Source: Heterodera schachtii | Lineage: Eukaryota; Nematoda; Chromadorea; Rhabditida; Heteroderidae | Direction of reading: 5' to 3' | NCBI GenBank assembly: GCA_023374025.1 | Contig: SIJG01000029.1 | Span: forward strand, 1,034,342 to 1,098,341 | Length of the DNA stretch: 64,000 nucleotides | Shown: in pieces, positions 26,108-40,057 of the stretch | Position numbering within the stretch: the first letter of the stretch is position 1 | How the letters are laid out: every line of letters begins with the position of its first letter | The notes under the pieces: generated by a model | What the model saw: only the letters and a program-made list of their open reading frames with translations | Told to the model about the DNA's origin: nothing | The model's database searches: none | Translations under genes and position numbers: made by a program

Positions 26108-27503
26108 CTGAAAAGAAAAACAGTGATCAGAAGCTGAGATTAGACAAGAGATGGGTAATATATGTAATAGTACCTTTTTTGTCATTTAAATTTATTTTAA
26201 TCAAACCCAAAAAATTTCCTTCGTTTTTTTTAATTTCTTATAATTTCCTTACAAATTGACACATAAGCAATTTGTCGAGATGTTTCCGCAACAACAAGTT
26301 GCTTTTCCATTACAATAATGCGTTGTTTATTAAATTACATTACAAGTTAGCATTTGCAAGGATTTGCCTTGAACGAATATTGCGTCAAAAATTGCGAGAA
26401 ATTTGAGCAATTTAGGCGAATTTGTTCGAGAAAGGAGGAATTGGCTTCAATGGGCTATTGAATACGGAAGGGGGGGGGAAGGGGAGGAGAAGCAATGAAT
26501 GAAAGGCGGCGAGTGACCATTCATCCGCCAGCGACGAATTCCGACCCCCCCCCCCCCCCAGCAGCAGAAATAGTGTTGGCCATTGCCCAGCAGTGCGGGA
26601 AGAAGGGAAAAAGCAACGGCAGAAGGAAAAAAAGAAAGCGACGGAGAGAGAGAGAGGAAAGGGAGGTGGCCGTGAAAAGAACAAGGCGCCAACAGATGCT
26701 CATTTGGAATGCACAACGATGGAAGTGAGGGAGGGACACTTTAAGGTGTGAGGGGAGAGAGGCAAAAGGAAGAGGATCAGACAAAAAGAAAGTGTAAAAA
26801 ATCAGATAGAGAAAACAAAAAAAAAGAGGGAAGGGAGGGAGATCGAATGGAAAAGAAAAGAAATTTTTCAAATTTATATGTTACAATTTTGGTGATTGAT
26901 TGTACTGGAAGAATGGGTTTTGAATTGGGAATAACTAAAAACGCAATGTGACCAGCTAGCTCATTTGCTGAAATCAAAGCTGGATGGTGAGGGATTTATC
27001 TGCCCCCTCCCCTTTCTCTTTTCTCTCTCTCTCTCTCACGCGCTGCCCTCCCATTTCGCTGTTGTGCCTCACCCGCTCCACTCCCCTTCCTTCCATTCAT
27101 GCTCAATGTTTAATCCCCAATTCGCAATCTTCCGATTGTTCAAGCAAGTTGTTCCACCCTCCCCCGCCCCCCTTCACCAAAACTCGGACAGTCGTCATCA
27201 ACAACGAGACCATTAGGAGGCCATTCTGAAGAATGGTGTATCTGTGTGTAAGGGATGAGGCGGAGAGAGCAAATAGAGAAGCGGAGGGGGAGGACATCCG
27301 CCGCTGCTCTAAGGGGCGTAGTGACCGGCGGGGATGGACGATGGGTTGAAGGGGGGGGGGGGGGCACTCTCCCCACTCTCGCGTTGAGTGTCCTTCTCAA
27401 ATTTCATCGATGGAATTGTCCACAGCCGCTCCTCCTCCCCCGCCTCCAACAAGCGGAGCAATGAGCCCAAAAAAGAAGAGAAAAGAGTGAATGGGGAAGG
27501 TGA

Positions 27504-29919
27504 TCAGTGCTGCTGCTTCTGATACTGGCCCTTTTTTAATGATGGCGGGGGTGGGGTGGTACCTGTTTCTGATTTATAGCCCTGGAAAAAAAGAAAAAAA
27601 TGGGGAAGGGAAACGACCGATCGAATCAATCGGTGGTCGGTCGATCCGCAATCATTGCTCTGAGAAATAAAAAAATTGAAAATTCAATGCAAAAAAAGAG
27701 CCAGGACAACAGTCGATAACATGTAAAGGGATGAGAGATATGGACGAGTGGAGAGTGGAAATCGGATATTATGGAATAAAAAATAAAAAAATATAGTGAA
27801 AGGATGGGACGGACGGAAAACAATCATTTCATTCACGTCGATAGTCGGGAGAGGGGAGAAGTGATCAGAGACTCTCTGCTGACAATGAGCCACAATCAAA
27901 AGATGGAATGGAATATGCTTATCGAGGCCATTTTTGGGCAAAAGAAGGAAATTTTTGGGGGAGGGGGCAAACGAAACAGACAAATTCAACACCACACAGT
28001 CATCGCCGACATTCACTCACTCGCGAAAAATCGATTATATGGACGGGACGGGAGAGGCGGGAAAGGATTGAGTGGGGGGGGGGGCAAATTGGGGAAATGA
28101 CTGACTAAGGAAAGGAAAGGGCAGGGGCAATGAGTCACAATTATTATGCCCCGGATCATCCGAATGATACACAAAAAAGGAAAATGGGAACAATGGACAA
28201 ATTTGGAAGGAATGGACTTGGAAAATGGGGAGACAACGAATGAATGGGAGAGGAAGAAACATCGAAGATGGGCAAGAAAAGAGGTGACGAACGAACAACC
28301 GGAAGAAAGGAGCACAAACCGACGGAACGGATGAATGATGGAGGGGGGGGGGGGGTGAACCGACCAATCGCACCAATTGGACACGGTGTGTCAATCAGAA
28401 AACAAATGTCCCGATCAGTTGTCACTATAGGGGACAAAAAAAAAGAAAGAAAATGGGACATATTTCGATACAAATAAATCCGATCGACCAAATTTGTTAG
28501 AAATGGAGGGGTACAATCTTTTTGTGGCTCGTTTTTTGGCGACATTAAAATTTAGCCAAAATATTTTTTTTCGGGTTTTCCATGGTGACTGATCACAAAC
28601 CCGGCCTCCAATTGAAAGGACGCAAATTCGACTTTTTTCGAATTGTTTTTTTTTGGTTCTAAAACTGCTTAATAACATGAAACAAACCTAAGGTCATCAA
28701 TACTGCAATAAACAATCATTAGTCCATTCTTGAATTAAAATGGTTTTTCAGCTTTTGTTCGTATTTGGGTCTGGGATTATGAATTGGTCGAAATGGACCA
28801 ACATTTATGATCGGAGTTCACTGATAAAAGTTTTAACGATTTTTTTAACAAAATATTAAAAATTTTGAAAAATGTGACCAAATGAGAGGCCAAAACTAGA
28901 TTAGCACCAAAGAGAAAGAAGAAAAAAGGGAAAAAATAAAGAGAAAAGAAAGTGAAATGTGGAAAAGAAGGGACAGAGAAAATTAGGCGGAAAATTCCTC
29001 ATAAAAGACAAATTGCAATAAATTTAGGCAACATAAAGCATATACCCACTTTGCTTCCCCTTTCCTGTCATTTCATTTACCTGCCGTTTCCTCCGCCTCC
29101 TCCCCCACACTTTTGCCGTTTTGTGTCGCCGCAACCGCCGCCGCCACTGCTGCGCAACTGACCCGCGAGGTGTGCCGTCTCATAATAGGCTGAAACCGTC
29201 CCTTTCCCATCGTTTTCTTCGCCGCTCCGCCATGGCCCCACTCGGACAACGCCAGGTGAACGGCTTCCTGACGAATTTCTGTCCGGGGGGAAGGGACAGA
29301 CAAAATCCGGGAAAGAATTAGAAAGGTAAAAACAAACCAGAATGGTATCTGAGCTGATCTCGTGCCCCTCGGCGATGCCTTTTCCTCTCAATTGTGCCAA
29401 CATTTCGTGATTTGCTTAAAATAATAGAAATTAAATTGAACACGCAAAATGGGGAAAGAAAAATGCAATCTGTGCTCAACGATGTTGAAAGAAAAACGTA
29501 CTAAATTACAATAAAAATGGATGTTAAAAAATCACATATAAGTTAGAAAAGATTTTTTGGAAAAATGTAATGGGAATAAAACCAACATTGGAAACAAAGT
29601 ATTTGATTTTGGAACTCAGAATTTGGCTTTGTTTTAGCAAATACTTTCGTGTATGTAATCATTAATAATTTAACCTCCGCTCGCCGATGTCTGTGCCATT
29701 CGATTGTTTTGCTGTCGCTCCAAAATTGGCTTAAGCAAAAGTTGTCTTCGCTTTTCGTAGCCCTTTTCTGTGAGATCGCCTTCAAAGGGAAGGAAATTTA
29801 GGAAAAGATAAGCAAAAATAAGAGGAAAATACCTTCCGACAGCTCCAAATCCAATTGAGCCAATTTCAGCCGAATTTCATCGGGCAATTGGCACACATCG
29901 ACCTCATTCACGAGGGCAT
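27504..29919 (-). pseudogene. Copy A of the DMAP1-binding-domain gene
   Basis: Same exons as copy B. One base is missing just after the start codon at 29919 (after Met-Pro-Ser), breaking the frame of the first exon. Conversely, the third exon (near 29,330-29,413) is in frame here, reading through EMLAQLRGKGIAEGHE, whereas copy B has one extra base. Confidence 0.5.
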
Positions 29920-31949
29920 CAAAGCACAACAGTGGCTGATGATTGTGATCTTTCTGCTGAGACTTGCTTTCAAATAAATATAATAAATAAAACGCCTTTA
30001 TTTATTCAGCAAAAAAAAAGTTTTTCACGGCATTGATAATTAATTTTTAAATGCATAATTTTAATTTAAAATTTAAATTTCATATAAAATTAAATTTTAA
30101 CATTGGTATGGTGTTATGTACATTTTCGGAAATTAAGTTAATTTTTAAATGCTAAAAATGTGTCACAAAGTGGCGAGCGAAGCAGCAGCAGACATAAATA
30201 TTTAGGCTATGAATTTGGCTGGGTTTCATTTTGGTGACCATGGGCAAAAAGCAGCGACCTTGTGGGGAGAAAGCGACGGATGAATTTGGAAGGTTGGCGC
30301 AGCTGCGCATTGTGGGAAGTGCGGCGGGGGGGGGGGGAAATTGGGGAGAGGGGGGGGGGGGGGGGGGGTCGAGTCTGTCACCATTCCCCCCCCCCCGCCT
30401 AGCCCCAACAACAACCACTTTCAATCGATGATCTGCTGCACTTTGGCGGAAAAGAAGGAAAAGGAGCGGACGGGGAATTGTTGGACGGCCATCGAAAGGT
30501 CGCAATTAACGCCTCCCCCCCCCCCCCCCCTCCATTTGGATTCAGTCAGTCCCTTTCAAACACACAGCACCCCCCAGCCTAAATCCATTTTTCAATTAAG
30601 CTCCTCTGAGCGGATTACCGCCCGAGGGGGCAGAGGGCAGCAGCAGTCACATCGGCTTCTTCTTTAGTCGCTGCTGACCAACACTCTATTTGTGAAGAAA
30701 TTTGAAGGGGAAAATGGACGGAAATGTCCCACTGCCGCCTCCTCCAACCACACACATTGATGGAGACCGCCTTCTTCTTAATGCTCCTTTTTCCCCTCGG
30801 CCGAAGACACCCCCGCCGCCGTTTGGGTCAGCGGAGGGCGGGCGATGGCCCTCCCCCCCCCCCTCCCCCCACCCCTTCCACTCAATGAGCTTTTTGGAGA
30901 GGGAGGGGCCTTACTGGCACTATTCTCTATGTTTTCTTTCATTTTTATGATGTTTTGTGCGTGCATTGGACGAGCAAAAATTAATGGAGAAGAGAAATAA
31001 CCAACGGAGAATGAAGGTGATTGATGATAAATAATGAAAGAGATGATTCATTGTTTTCAAAGTAAATTTGTGAGAGTCAAAATTTGCCGCTGCTTCGTTC
31101 ACTAAAAGAAAAAAAGAATTTATGGCAAAATAACTCCTCTCCCTTGACAGGAGTCATGACATATTGAAAATTTGTAATCACTATCTGATTTTGGCATAAC
31201 ATGCAAAGTTTTTTGGTGTGTAATTCTTTTATTTGCCAATTTTCGGGTGCCATTCGGGGTGGCTCTCCCGTTTTCTCGAATCCTGCCCATCTCCGACCAA
31301 TGCCTTTCCTCGTTTGACGTCCCAGCCATTTTTCCGATCCCCGCCAAACAAAACTGGAAACATAAAACATTGGAATGGAATTTTATCATTCCAACAATTA
31401 CACATTATGCTAATTTGTTGTTAGCTTTGTCCGCCATTCTCCGACGACAATTTCGGGGGGGGGGGGGGGGGTAAAGTGACCAATAAATAATTCATTTCAA
31501 AAAAAATATTGGATGATGCAAACAATTAAATGAAAAAAAAGGAAAGCGAAAGAAAGAAACAAAAGCAGCAGAAAACAAACTCAGCCTCGTTGACCAAGAC
31601 AAGCTTTTTGGAGAATCGGAATTTCAATTCATTTTCTTATTGCTGATTTTTCGGCTTTTCCACCGAATTTCCGTCAGTTTTTGCCGTTTTTCATTCCCTG
31701 CCAATGATATGTTCGCCTTTGGCACTTCAGTAGCAGAATTCGGGTTTTTTTTCACTGCATTTTACTCCTCCTCCTCCCCCTCCCCTCAAATTTCCCCGTT
31801 AATTTACTTCCAATTCTCTGCACGATTAGACATGAATAAATTCCGACCGCCAATGTTCAAACAATTATTCCATTCCTCAATCATATCATTCCCATTTTCA
31901 CTCTGCTTCTCCTTTAATTTTTGTCTTCACTTCTCTCAAAAATATCGAA

Positions 31950-32554
31950 ATGTTCTCTTTTCGGCTCCCTTTTATTCTTTCGTTGTTTTGTTGGTAATTT
32001 TTGCCAAAAATGTGCATGGAAATGGCACCGCATCTGAGGTGATCAATCAATAATGGCATTGCTTATTCATTAATTATTAAAAATAATTCATTAATTAATT
32101 ACCCGCGTCCTCTTAAATTGTTTCTTAACAGCCGCTTCTCCTTCTTCCTTATCGCAGGATGAACTTTTGGCATTTCAATTGCTTCGGGGCGCCGCTTCTA
32201 ACGGCACAGATGGCAAAACGATGTGGCAGCAAACGACGTAGAGGGCCTGGCGAAGACGATCATGCACATTTTGGTCAGCTCCGTCGATGCGGTGGGTTTG
32301 TCCGAGGAATGGGAGGCAAAACAAAACTGTGGCCATTCAATGGACAGGTGATGCGCTTTTTCGGCGATATCATCTCAAAAGTCACTCGCTCTCTTGATGA
32401 TCAAGTGCCGCACAAAATAACAATTTTGACGAATGAGACGGAAGAAAATTGGCCACAATCGGTGAAGGACGGATTCGTAGAGGCTAATGTGCCGACGAAA
32501 ACATCCGCTGAGAATGGCACCGCCAAGGGAGCAGAGAAAAAAACAACTAAGTGA
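31950..32554 (+). pseudogene. Copy A of the small secreted protein gene (two frameshifts)
   Basis: Exons 31950-32038, 32158-32291 and 32348-32554 correspond to copy B. The first lacks one T in the signal-peptide region and the second lacks one A, both in homopolymers, so neither joins in frame. The third exon is intact. Confidence 0.7.
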
Positions 32555-33935
32555 AGCACAGCAGACAAACAGAGGAAGTGATCAGACCATTTGATACCGA
32601 GGGAGCGAGAGAGAGAGAGGAAAAAAAGAGAAGAAAAGGGAGAGAGAAAAGCATTTCACGCATGGACTGACTGATTGAGCGAGTGATTGGGAAGTGATCT
32701 TCTGACCTTGGAGTCGTGCTATCTGTTTCTTTCACTTGCTTATTTGTTTGTTTGTACCCGTCCGCTGACAAAGTCCCCAAAAACTTGTTTTGTCCCCTCT
32801 CTCCCCCCCCCCCCCCCTCCCCCTGCAGCGAACCTTTGATTTCCGCATTTTTCACCAATTGAACCGTTAAAATATTTTTATGCTTCTTTATTCTTAATTT
32901 ATGCTTTTTCATTATATCATTCGAATAGACAAATTGTAACGGCGGAAATGGGAGACGAATCCATGCCAAATTGGTGTTTTCAACAAATAATGCTATTTCT
33001 CCAAGCCAGCGATCCATTAATAATTTTTTATAATTATCGAAAATGGTATTGGTCTTTCCACCCCCCACACCCCCCCCCTCCCTTTCCCATTGACAATCTA
33101 TCGAATCGGACACCCCCCTACCCCTTCGTTTTTGGGAAATCCGTCCGTGCGGATAAAGCACGCGTACAAACATTTTATAATAATTGGATTATTCCCCCCC
33201 CCCCTTAATTGCCCCCCCCCCTTCGACCACCTTGCTAAAGTGAGGATGTTCCCAATTGATCAGCAACTTGTTGTTACCATTTGTGATGACGAAACCAATG
33301 CAGAAGCAGCGGCAAAAAGCAAAGGAAGAACAGTTTAGGCACACAAAAGAGGAGGCAACAGTTCCGAATTGCAGCTGTTGCTGTAATTTAAGCATCACAT
33401 GGCGTCTCTTTGCAATGATTCAATTTGCCGCTCTTTTGCTTTTGTCCCCGCGCCCCTTCAGCCCAAATGATCACCAAATCGCCATTTGATCAGCCGTTTC
33501 TCGCCGCCGATCATTCCCCAATTTTCATGGTTCAGTATAACTTTCGCTGCCCCTTAGCCTTTCGTCGCCCGCCCCCGCTTCCCCCGCTCCCTTTTGCTCC
33601 TTTTGCCACTGCGCCTTATCCTCACCCCTCCTCCCCCCAAGCAGTACCACCAGTGTCATTCATCATTTTCAAAAGTCTCACCACGCAATGATACGATGGT
33701 AATAACTCGATTGGTCAGCGGCAATCCCCCCCCCCCCCGCTTTTGTGCAGCAGAAAACGCATTCCTTTTTCGTAAAATAATCATCCAACATGCAACCATT
33801 TTTGGCTCAAATTTGTTTTTAAAGTGCCAACTTTAGCTACATATTTCTGATTTTTTTTAATTTTTCATTTCCATACCAATTTGTGTGCTTTGTTCCCGCC
33901 TCTCCTCCATTGGCATATCCAATGATCAGCTGATC

Positions 33936-36515
33936 ATGCTTTGTCCGCTCTGTTTGGGCCGCTTCGGCCTCCGTCCTCTCTCCTGCGGTCACTTTCTCTG
34001 CTCCCATTGCATTCTCTCCGCCCCTTTTCGCCAATGCATTCCAACGGAAGCCGAAGGGTTAACGGAATGCGTTACTGTCACCAAAAGATTGGCTTTCGGC
34101 ATATCCCTACGACGATGACATTCGCTCAAATTGTGCGTTTGTTTTAGGAGTTAATTGAATTCACCCGTCAAAAATTGTCAGCAAAAGTCGGCACAAATGG
34201 AAAAATTGGCACAATTCATCCGTCAACACCTCCGCTTTACTCTTTCATTTGCACGACTTGGCCGCCCCACAAAAGGAAGTGATGCTGGGGAACATCAGCA
34301 GCGGACCACGGCACTCGGAATGCGCACTTTGCGCCGAAGTCGAATTTTCCCAACGATGGAAAAAAAAACAAATGGCAGCGCAGCAGTGAAACAATTGTGC
34401 ACGGCGGGAAGTCGGTGATCCGAAGGGACGGGGAGGTGTTACGGTAGTGACGCATGGGTTACGGTAGGGGGGGGACGGTGTTACGGTAAGCGAGTGCATT
34501 TATTGGCTTGGCATATTTTTTGTTTGCTAATTTCAATAACAACAGAAGGCACTGATCAGTCAGCAACCACAGCAGCAGCAGCACGGCACACAAATTGCAC
34601 AATTCGAAGAGTCGGCCCTTTCTCAGCGCCAATTCTTTCGCTCCACCAAAAAAATCGGTAGATAAACTTTTTGCCCAATGGCATTGACATTTTTTTGTTG
34701 CATTAAGTGGAGCGATGACGAGCGAGGAGATTCGACAAGGGCAGGGCGTTCTTGCTGCGCTCATCGGTCGCTTTGACGCGGCGTTAAATTCGCTCACCGC
34801 CGCCGCTCAGCCGAAGGGCACAAATGAAAAAAAGCGTGGATTTGCTTCTAAGCGCGAAAGAAGTGAGTGATAAACAAATGGCCAATTTATGAATGCAATT
34901 TTAATTTTAAGAGTCTTTGCAAAAGCGAACGACGAATTTGGAGGGAGCGAACTCACCGACAAATGGTCGCCCATCGACTGATCGGTGTCATCGCCGCGGT
35001 TTTGATCAGAGAAACATGACCGATCAGCTGATCGGGAGATTGCCGTTGTTAGAACAATGCGCGAGTTGGTGGTTTCCATGGAGGTTTCAGTTTTGGAGGG
35101 TTTTGCTAAGAACGGCATTGTTTGATATGGCATGAATAAACCTATTTGATATTGTAGAAAGGACGCAATTTAGGAGTACAATCGACGCGAGTGCTGCCAC
35201 CAAATGGACGGGCAAAGTGCCAATGTTTGGCGCAGAAAGGCCGGACTGGCGACGATTCAGATGTTGGCACTTTCAGTGTTGCTGGTTGCCAACTGTGGCA
35301 TCTGCGAAAAGATTTGGTTCTCCTGAAGCGGCACATTTCCCTCGTGGGCATGCGAATGAACGAAGAGAAAACGAACAAAAAGCGGAAGAAGTGCTGGACG
35401 CATTGCTATATGCAGCGGACAATCAACGCCATTTTGGGGCGAAGGTGCGCGAAGACCCCATGGAAACATTTAAGTCAATGCTCGAGAGTCTCGAGTTGAG
35501 AAAATAACCGCCGGTCCTTCTTGTTTTTGTCTGATTGTGACTAACAATTTTTGTGATCTCTTTTGAAATGGAATTTTACCACCACAGCAGGAAATGCGTT
35601 TTCCGTCGCATTTGATCAGCACAATTGCCCATGTCCAATTCGTTCTGTTCGAAGCGATGGATCAAATCACCCAACAGCAAATTTGGAGCTTAAAACCGAG
35701 AAACGGAAGAAGGTGGGGACTAATGGATACATTAATTGATCAGCAAATGAGGAGAGAGAAAGCACACGTTTAAGGTGTGGCAAATGGTCACCCGCTGCTT
35801 TGGAGAATTGTTTCAAATCGAAAATATGGTGAGACGAGGGGAATGAAATTTTGTGAGAATCCGGCAGTGCCGAAATGTCGCTGATTTAAAATTTATGAGA
35901 TGGAATTTTTAGTTCCTTGCTCCACTTTCCTTGAAAATTGATTCTAAAAAAATAATAAATTCTTCAACAGAATTCGAAAAGCAATGAATTCCCATGGAAG
36001 CGGTTCACGCTGATTGAACACCTCGCAAAGTTTCTGCATCTGTTCGCCGATATTTGCGACACTCCCACCCAAATGTTATGCATAATTGAAGTGAGTTCAA
36101 GGAAAAAATGAGAAAAGCGATGACACTTTTATCACTTGCGGATAAAGGTGAAAAAGCGCGAGCATTCGCAGCGGAGGAAAGCGCAATGAGTGGCGAATTG
36201 AGGGCGACAGTAAGCGAACAGCTCACGGTGAGCGAAGGAACGAAAAGAGAGGAAGGGCACAACAGACATTCACAGAAAAAACTTTGGCATTCAGCGAATT
36301 GAACTCGAACTGGCGGAATGCCCGTGTGCAAAAATGGAACGAACTCAAATTGGGCACGCAAATTATACGGCGGAGGGATGGAAGAGAAATGGGAGGAGGC
36401 AAAATGAGCGGAGGAGCGCAAAAATGAGGGAATGGGCCCAAAGAGTGCTTTTGGGAGGAAGAAATTCACACAAAAAATGTTGGGGAGAAGGAACGGATGG
36501 AGGAAAAGGATATGA
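33936..36515 (+). pseudogene. Copy A of the RING-finger/coiled-coil gene
   Basis: The RING exon starts at the ATG at 33936 and the coiled-coil end finishes near 36,515. Numerous one-base indels against copy B. However, the segment encoding EEVLDALLYAADNQRHFGAK to LESLELRK (about 35,370-35,507) is open here and broken in copy B, so some errors are in copy B. Confidence 0.5.
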
Positions 36516-36998
36516 TGGAATAATTGTGAACGATAAGCGTTTACTGATTGTATATAAGAATGATTCTTCTGATTTGGGAATGCATACAATCTGAAATTTG
36601 TTTTTTGTTTTTTTAAATCTGCGGGATAAAATTCAACAAAATCGGAGCCAAAGGACCCGTTGGATACACGAAACGACAATAAATAACATGACAAAAATTA
36701 AAACGCATAATAATCTTTCTTCAAGCACCCAATTAAACAATAAAATACAGCTTGATAAGGCCATAGGACTTGACATTACCTATAATTTATAATGGAGCAT
36801 ACGGCAAAATGAGAAATTTCAAAAGAAACAAAAACGCAGTCTTTTTCCCGTATATAAAGGCGAATTTCTTCTTTCTTTAAACACTTCTCTAATCTTTCTT
36901 TTTCATTTCTTTATATATATTTTTTACTCCGTTGAAAATTCTAATCGCTTAATAAATCAAAAGGAATTTATACATATAAAAAGTCCCCCTAATTGGTA

Positions 36999-38400
36999 AT
37001 GTCTTCCGAAAATCCTCCGTCACCGATGCAACGCCAATCATCGGTGCAACGTCACAGTCATCAGTGTCGGATATGGGCGACCCGGACGAGTAAGAAAACA
37101 ACGACAACTTTAAAAACGACGAAATTACGCCTTTTCCCTTTTCAGTTGCTTCTCGATGTTCCTGGTTTTCATGAGCTATGTGCTGCTGTTCTTCACCTTT
37201 CCGTGCACTATCTTCTCTGCATTAAGATAACAAATTGCCTTTTTTCCCTTTGCTAATTGCCATTCCGTTTATTTATTTTTTTTAGATTGTCCAGCAATAC
37301 GAACGAGCGGTTGGAGCAATTGGCATATTACACAAATCCTTTCCAAGTTCAGGTCGTTTTTCGACGGGGACGTATTCGTCGTAAAGCGCAAGGACCTGGT
37401 AGCCAAGAAACGAGGAAATCCATAATTCTATGTTTCCATTTGCAGGATTGTTCTTCATCCTTCCATGCGTTGATGAGTGCGTGTGTTTTTGCGTTTTTGG
37501 ATTAGAATTGAGACAAATGATGCACCACCACTCAATTTGCAGATATCGCTGCGTGGACTTGCGCACCGACGATTGTGATGTGCCCGCCTCAGCAAGTGCT
37601 TTCTAAGGACTCGGTCACTGTCACCGTTGACGCGGTCGGCTTCTTGCGTCATTTTTAAATGCCCCCTTTAAATATGTCCCCTATTACAGGTGGTCTTTTA
37701 CGTGTGTTTCAACGCAACTCAGGCCGTTATGATGGGGATATTTCGTCTTCCACCACTCTGCTGGCACAGACACTCTCCGCCATGTGTTCGGCACAAAGAC
37801 TCTGAGCGAAATACTCGGCAACTTCAAGATCAACCGTGAAATGAAGGTGGGAGAGGAACAAATACAGCAAAAAATAAATATATCCATATCCTTTTTTAAG
37901 TTGTCCATGGATAAGCCAAGCGATGTGTGGGGCGTGGAAGTGGGAGTTGTCGAGTTGAAGAATGTGCGTTTGCCGCACGACATGCAACGGTCGATGGCTG
38001 CTGAAGCGGAGGCGGGACGCGAAGCACGGGCAAAGGTGGGAAACGAATGGTTGGACAAGCAACGAATACACAAAAACAGATGGTGGCGGCTGAGGGCGAG
38101 CACAAAGCGGCCAAGGCACTGCGCGATGCGTCGCTGATCATCGAGCGGTCTCCGGCTGCGCTTCAGCTTCGCTACTTGCAAACGCTGAACACAATTTCGT
38201 AAGAAATTGGAAACAGACAAAAACAACTAATTTTTTTGAATTTCAGCGACAAAAACAACAAAACCATCATCTTCCCGGTTCCGGTCGACCTTCTTCGCAT
38301 TATCTCTACGCAGGTAAATTTTAAACAACAAAAACCAAATAAAATTTGTGTCTCCGTTTTTTAAGCTCCAGTCGGGTTCGAACGCAGCCTTCCGCTTTAA
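36999..38400 (+). pseudogene. Copy A of the stomatin-family gene (multiple frameshifts)
   Basis: All eleven exons are present, with one-base losses in the first exon (Gln-rich stretch), second exon (end of the membrane hairpin), the central exon and the last exon. A CTG to CGG change puts Arg in the FRLGRI segment. As written it cannot give a full-length stomatin. A TATATAAAGG motif lies at 36851-36860. Confidence 0.75.
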
Positions 38401-38679
38401 ATGCCAACACTCAAAAGAAAGAAGGATCTGTGTGATCAACGATAATAAATAGGTCTTATCCCGTTATAATGATTTCTATGTCTAAAATATTGTATTATAC
38501 TAGTCAATTTATTGCTGTTTTTCTTAAAAAAAGTGTTGTACTCTGTTCTTTCTCTTTTTATGTGTATAAACTACTGCTCAAAAATTGCTGAATTTTTAAC
38601 TTATGTACAATTTGTCGGTTTTTGTCCATTTTATTATCAAGTGTACCTAATTTTTTCACTTAAATTATAGTCAAAATTT

Positions 38680-39121
38680 TTGGTACTAATGCACTTTACC
38701 CGACATAATTTTTTTGTCTAAATTCATGTAAAATAGCTTCCGGGGTTTTCAGCATCGCTGATTAAGAATCTGGCGTTCATTTCAACTAATTCCGTCCTAC
38801 CAGAACCCGAATCGAACTTTTGTCGAACATCGAAAATTTTCAAAATCGATTTTACAACGCTGAATACAAGTCGAAGAACAAATGAGACTTTACTCTGTGT
38901 TTTTTATTTTTGGTCTCAAGTCACAAAATCTTTGATTTTTCACTATTGCATTTGTTGAACTTTTGTTGAATAGGGTTTTGAAAAATTTTGATGTTCGACA
39001 AAAAGTTCGATTTCGGGTTCTGATGTACGGATTGGTTGAAATGAACGCCAGATTCTTAATCAGCGATACTGAAAACCCCGGAAGCTATTTTATTATGTCG
39101 GGTAAAGTGCATTAGTACCAA
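38680..39121. mobile_element. MITE with long inverted repeats (copy A)
   Basis: Begins TTGGTACTAATGCAC and ends with its reverse complement. Both arms contain GATTAAGAATCTGGCGTTCA and its complement, and the arms are roughly 170 bp. No coding capacity. Present at the same place in copy B, so it was there before the duplication. Confidence 0.75.
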
Positions 39122-39202
39122 TTTTTTTTTTGTTCTAGTCGGTTTTATGCGTCCCATAAATGACCATCCCGTTTCTTAGGCCATAACTTCTTTCTTTACA
39201 TA

Positions 39203-39918
39203 ATGAATGTGCCAGAGTTCTCGCAAACGGCTGCTGGAGCTATGACAATGTTTTTACCGCGGGAGGCGGTACTACCAACAACGCGTCCTTCGGAACAAAA
39301 CGACATGGCGATGCATTTTCGTCCGAACCTGTAGTGGCACGGCGGTTCTTTTCACGAACGGAAGAGCCAGGGCGGTCAACCCGCATTCGTGCCAGGCTGC
39401 CATCCAAAACATAGAACATTCTCTGGTCATTATTAAGCCAGAATCTGTTCGACTCCAGTTTTCCGGACGGATTTAGCGGCATTTGAGGCTGCAGGACTAC
39501 GCAAGGTCGCGACTAAAATGGTAGATTTGATTCATAATTTTACAAAAGTTAAATATAATTTGTAGGTAAGGGCGACGCGACGACAATCCTTGCGCACTAC
39601 CCGCGAGCAAATGATCAGCTTGTCCGTTATAGGTGTCGGGTCCGATTAATTGTGTTGGGTTCAGGGGTTAGTAAAAAAGACTTTCAATAATAGATTGGAT
39701 GCAATTTATAATTTTTTAGGAGTTGACGCAATTCGAACCATTAGAAGAATGCTGGGAGCGAATTTGCCATCGCCGCCAGCTGGAACAATACGTCATGATT
39801 ATAGAAATGAAGTTGTCATTGGAAGGCGAGCCGACACGGTGTGCCATGCGTCAGATTCGCAAGATGAGCAGAACGAGAGACGAGTATCTGGTTTATTGAT
39901 GAAGAGATCGTCGATTAG
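39203..39918 (+). pseudogene. Copy A of the NDPK-like gene (frameshifted)
   Basis: Counterpart of 55753-56474. An extra T near the fifteenth codon and further one-base losses interrupt the frame. The KPES and GTIRHDY segments are still readable in separate frames. Confidence 0.7.
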
Positions 39919-40057
39919 TCAGTGTTTTTTGAAATTTTATATTCGATTTTATATTTTTATGCAAAATTTTTCAGTTAAATTTGGTTAATTATTATTTTTT
40001 TTCTTTGTTTGATTTGAAATCAAAATGCATATACCATTAAATTGCTATTGTACTCTT

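Noticed and set aside
27804..28108. Frame starting MGRTENNHFIHVDSRERGEV (and its copy B counterpart at 44225)
   Set aside because: It runs through G homopolymers, its downstream part changes frame between the two copies, and no splice or homology support is visible.
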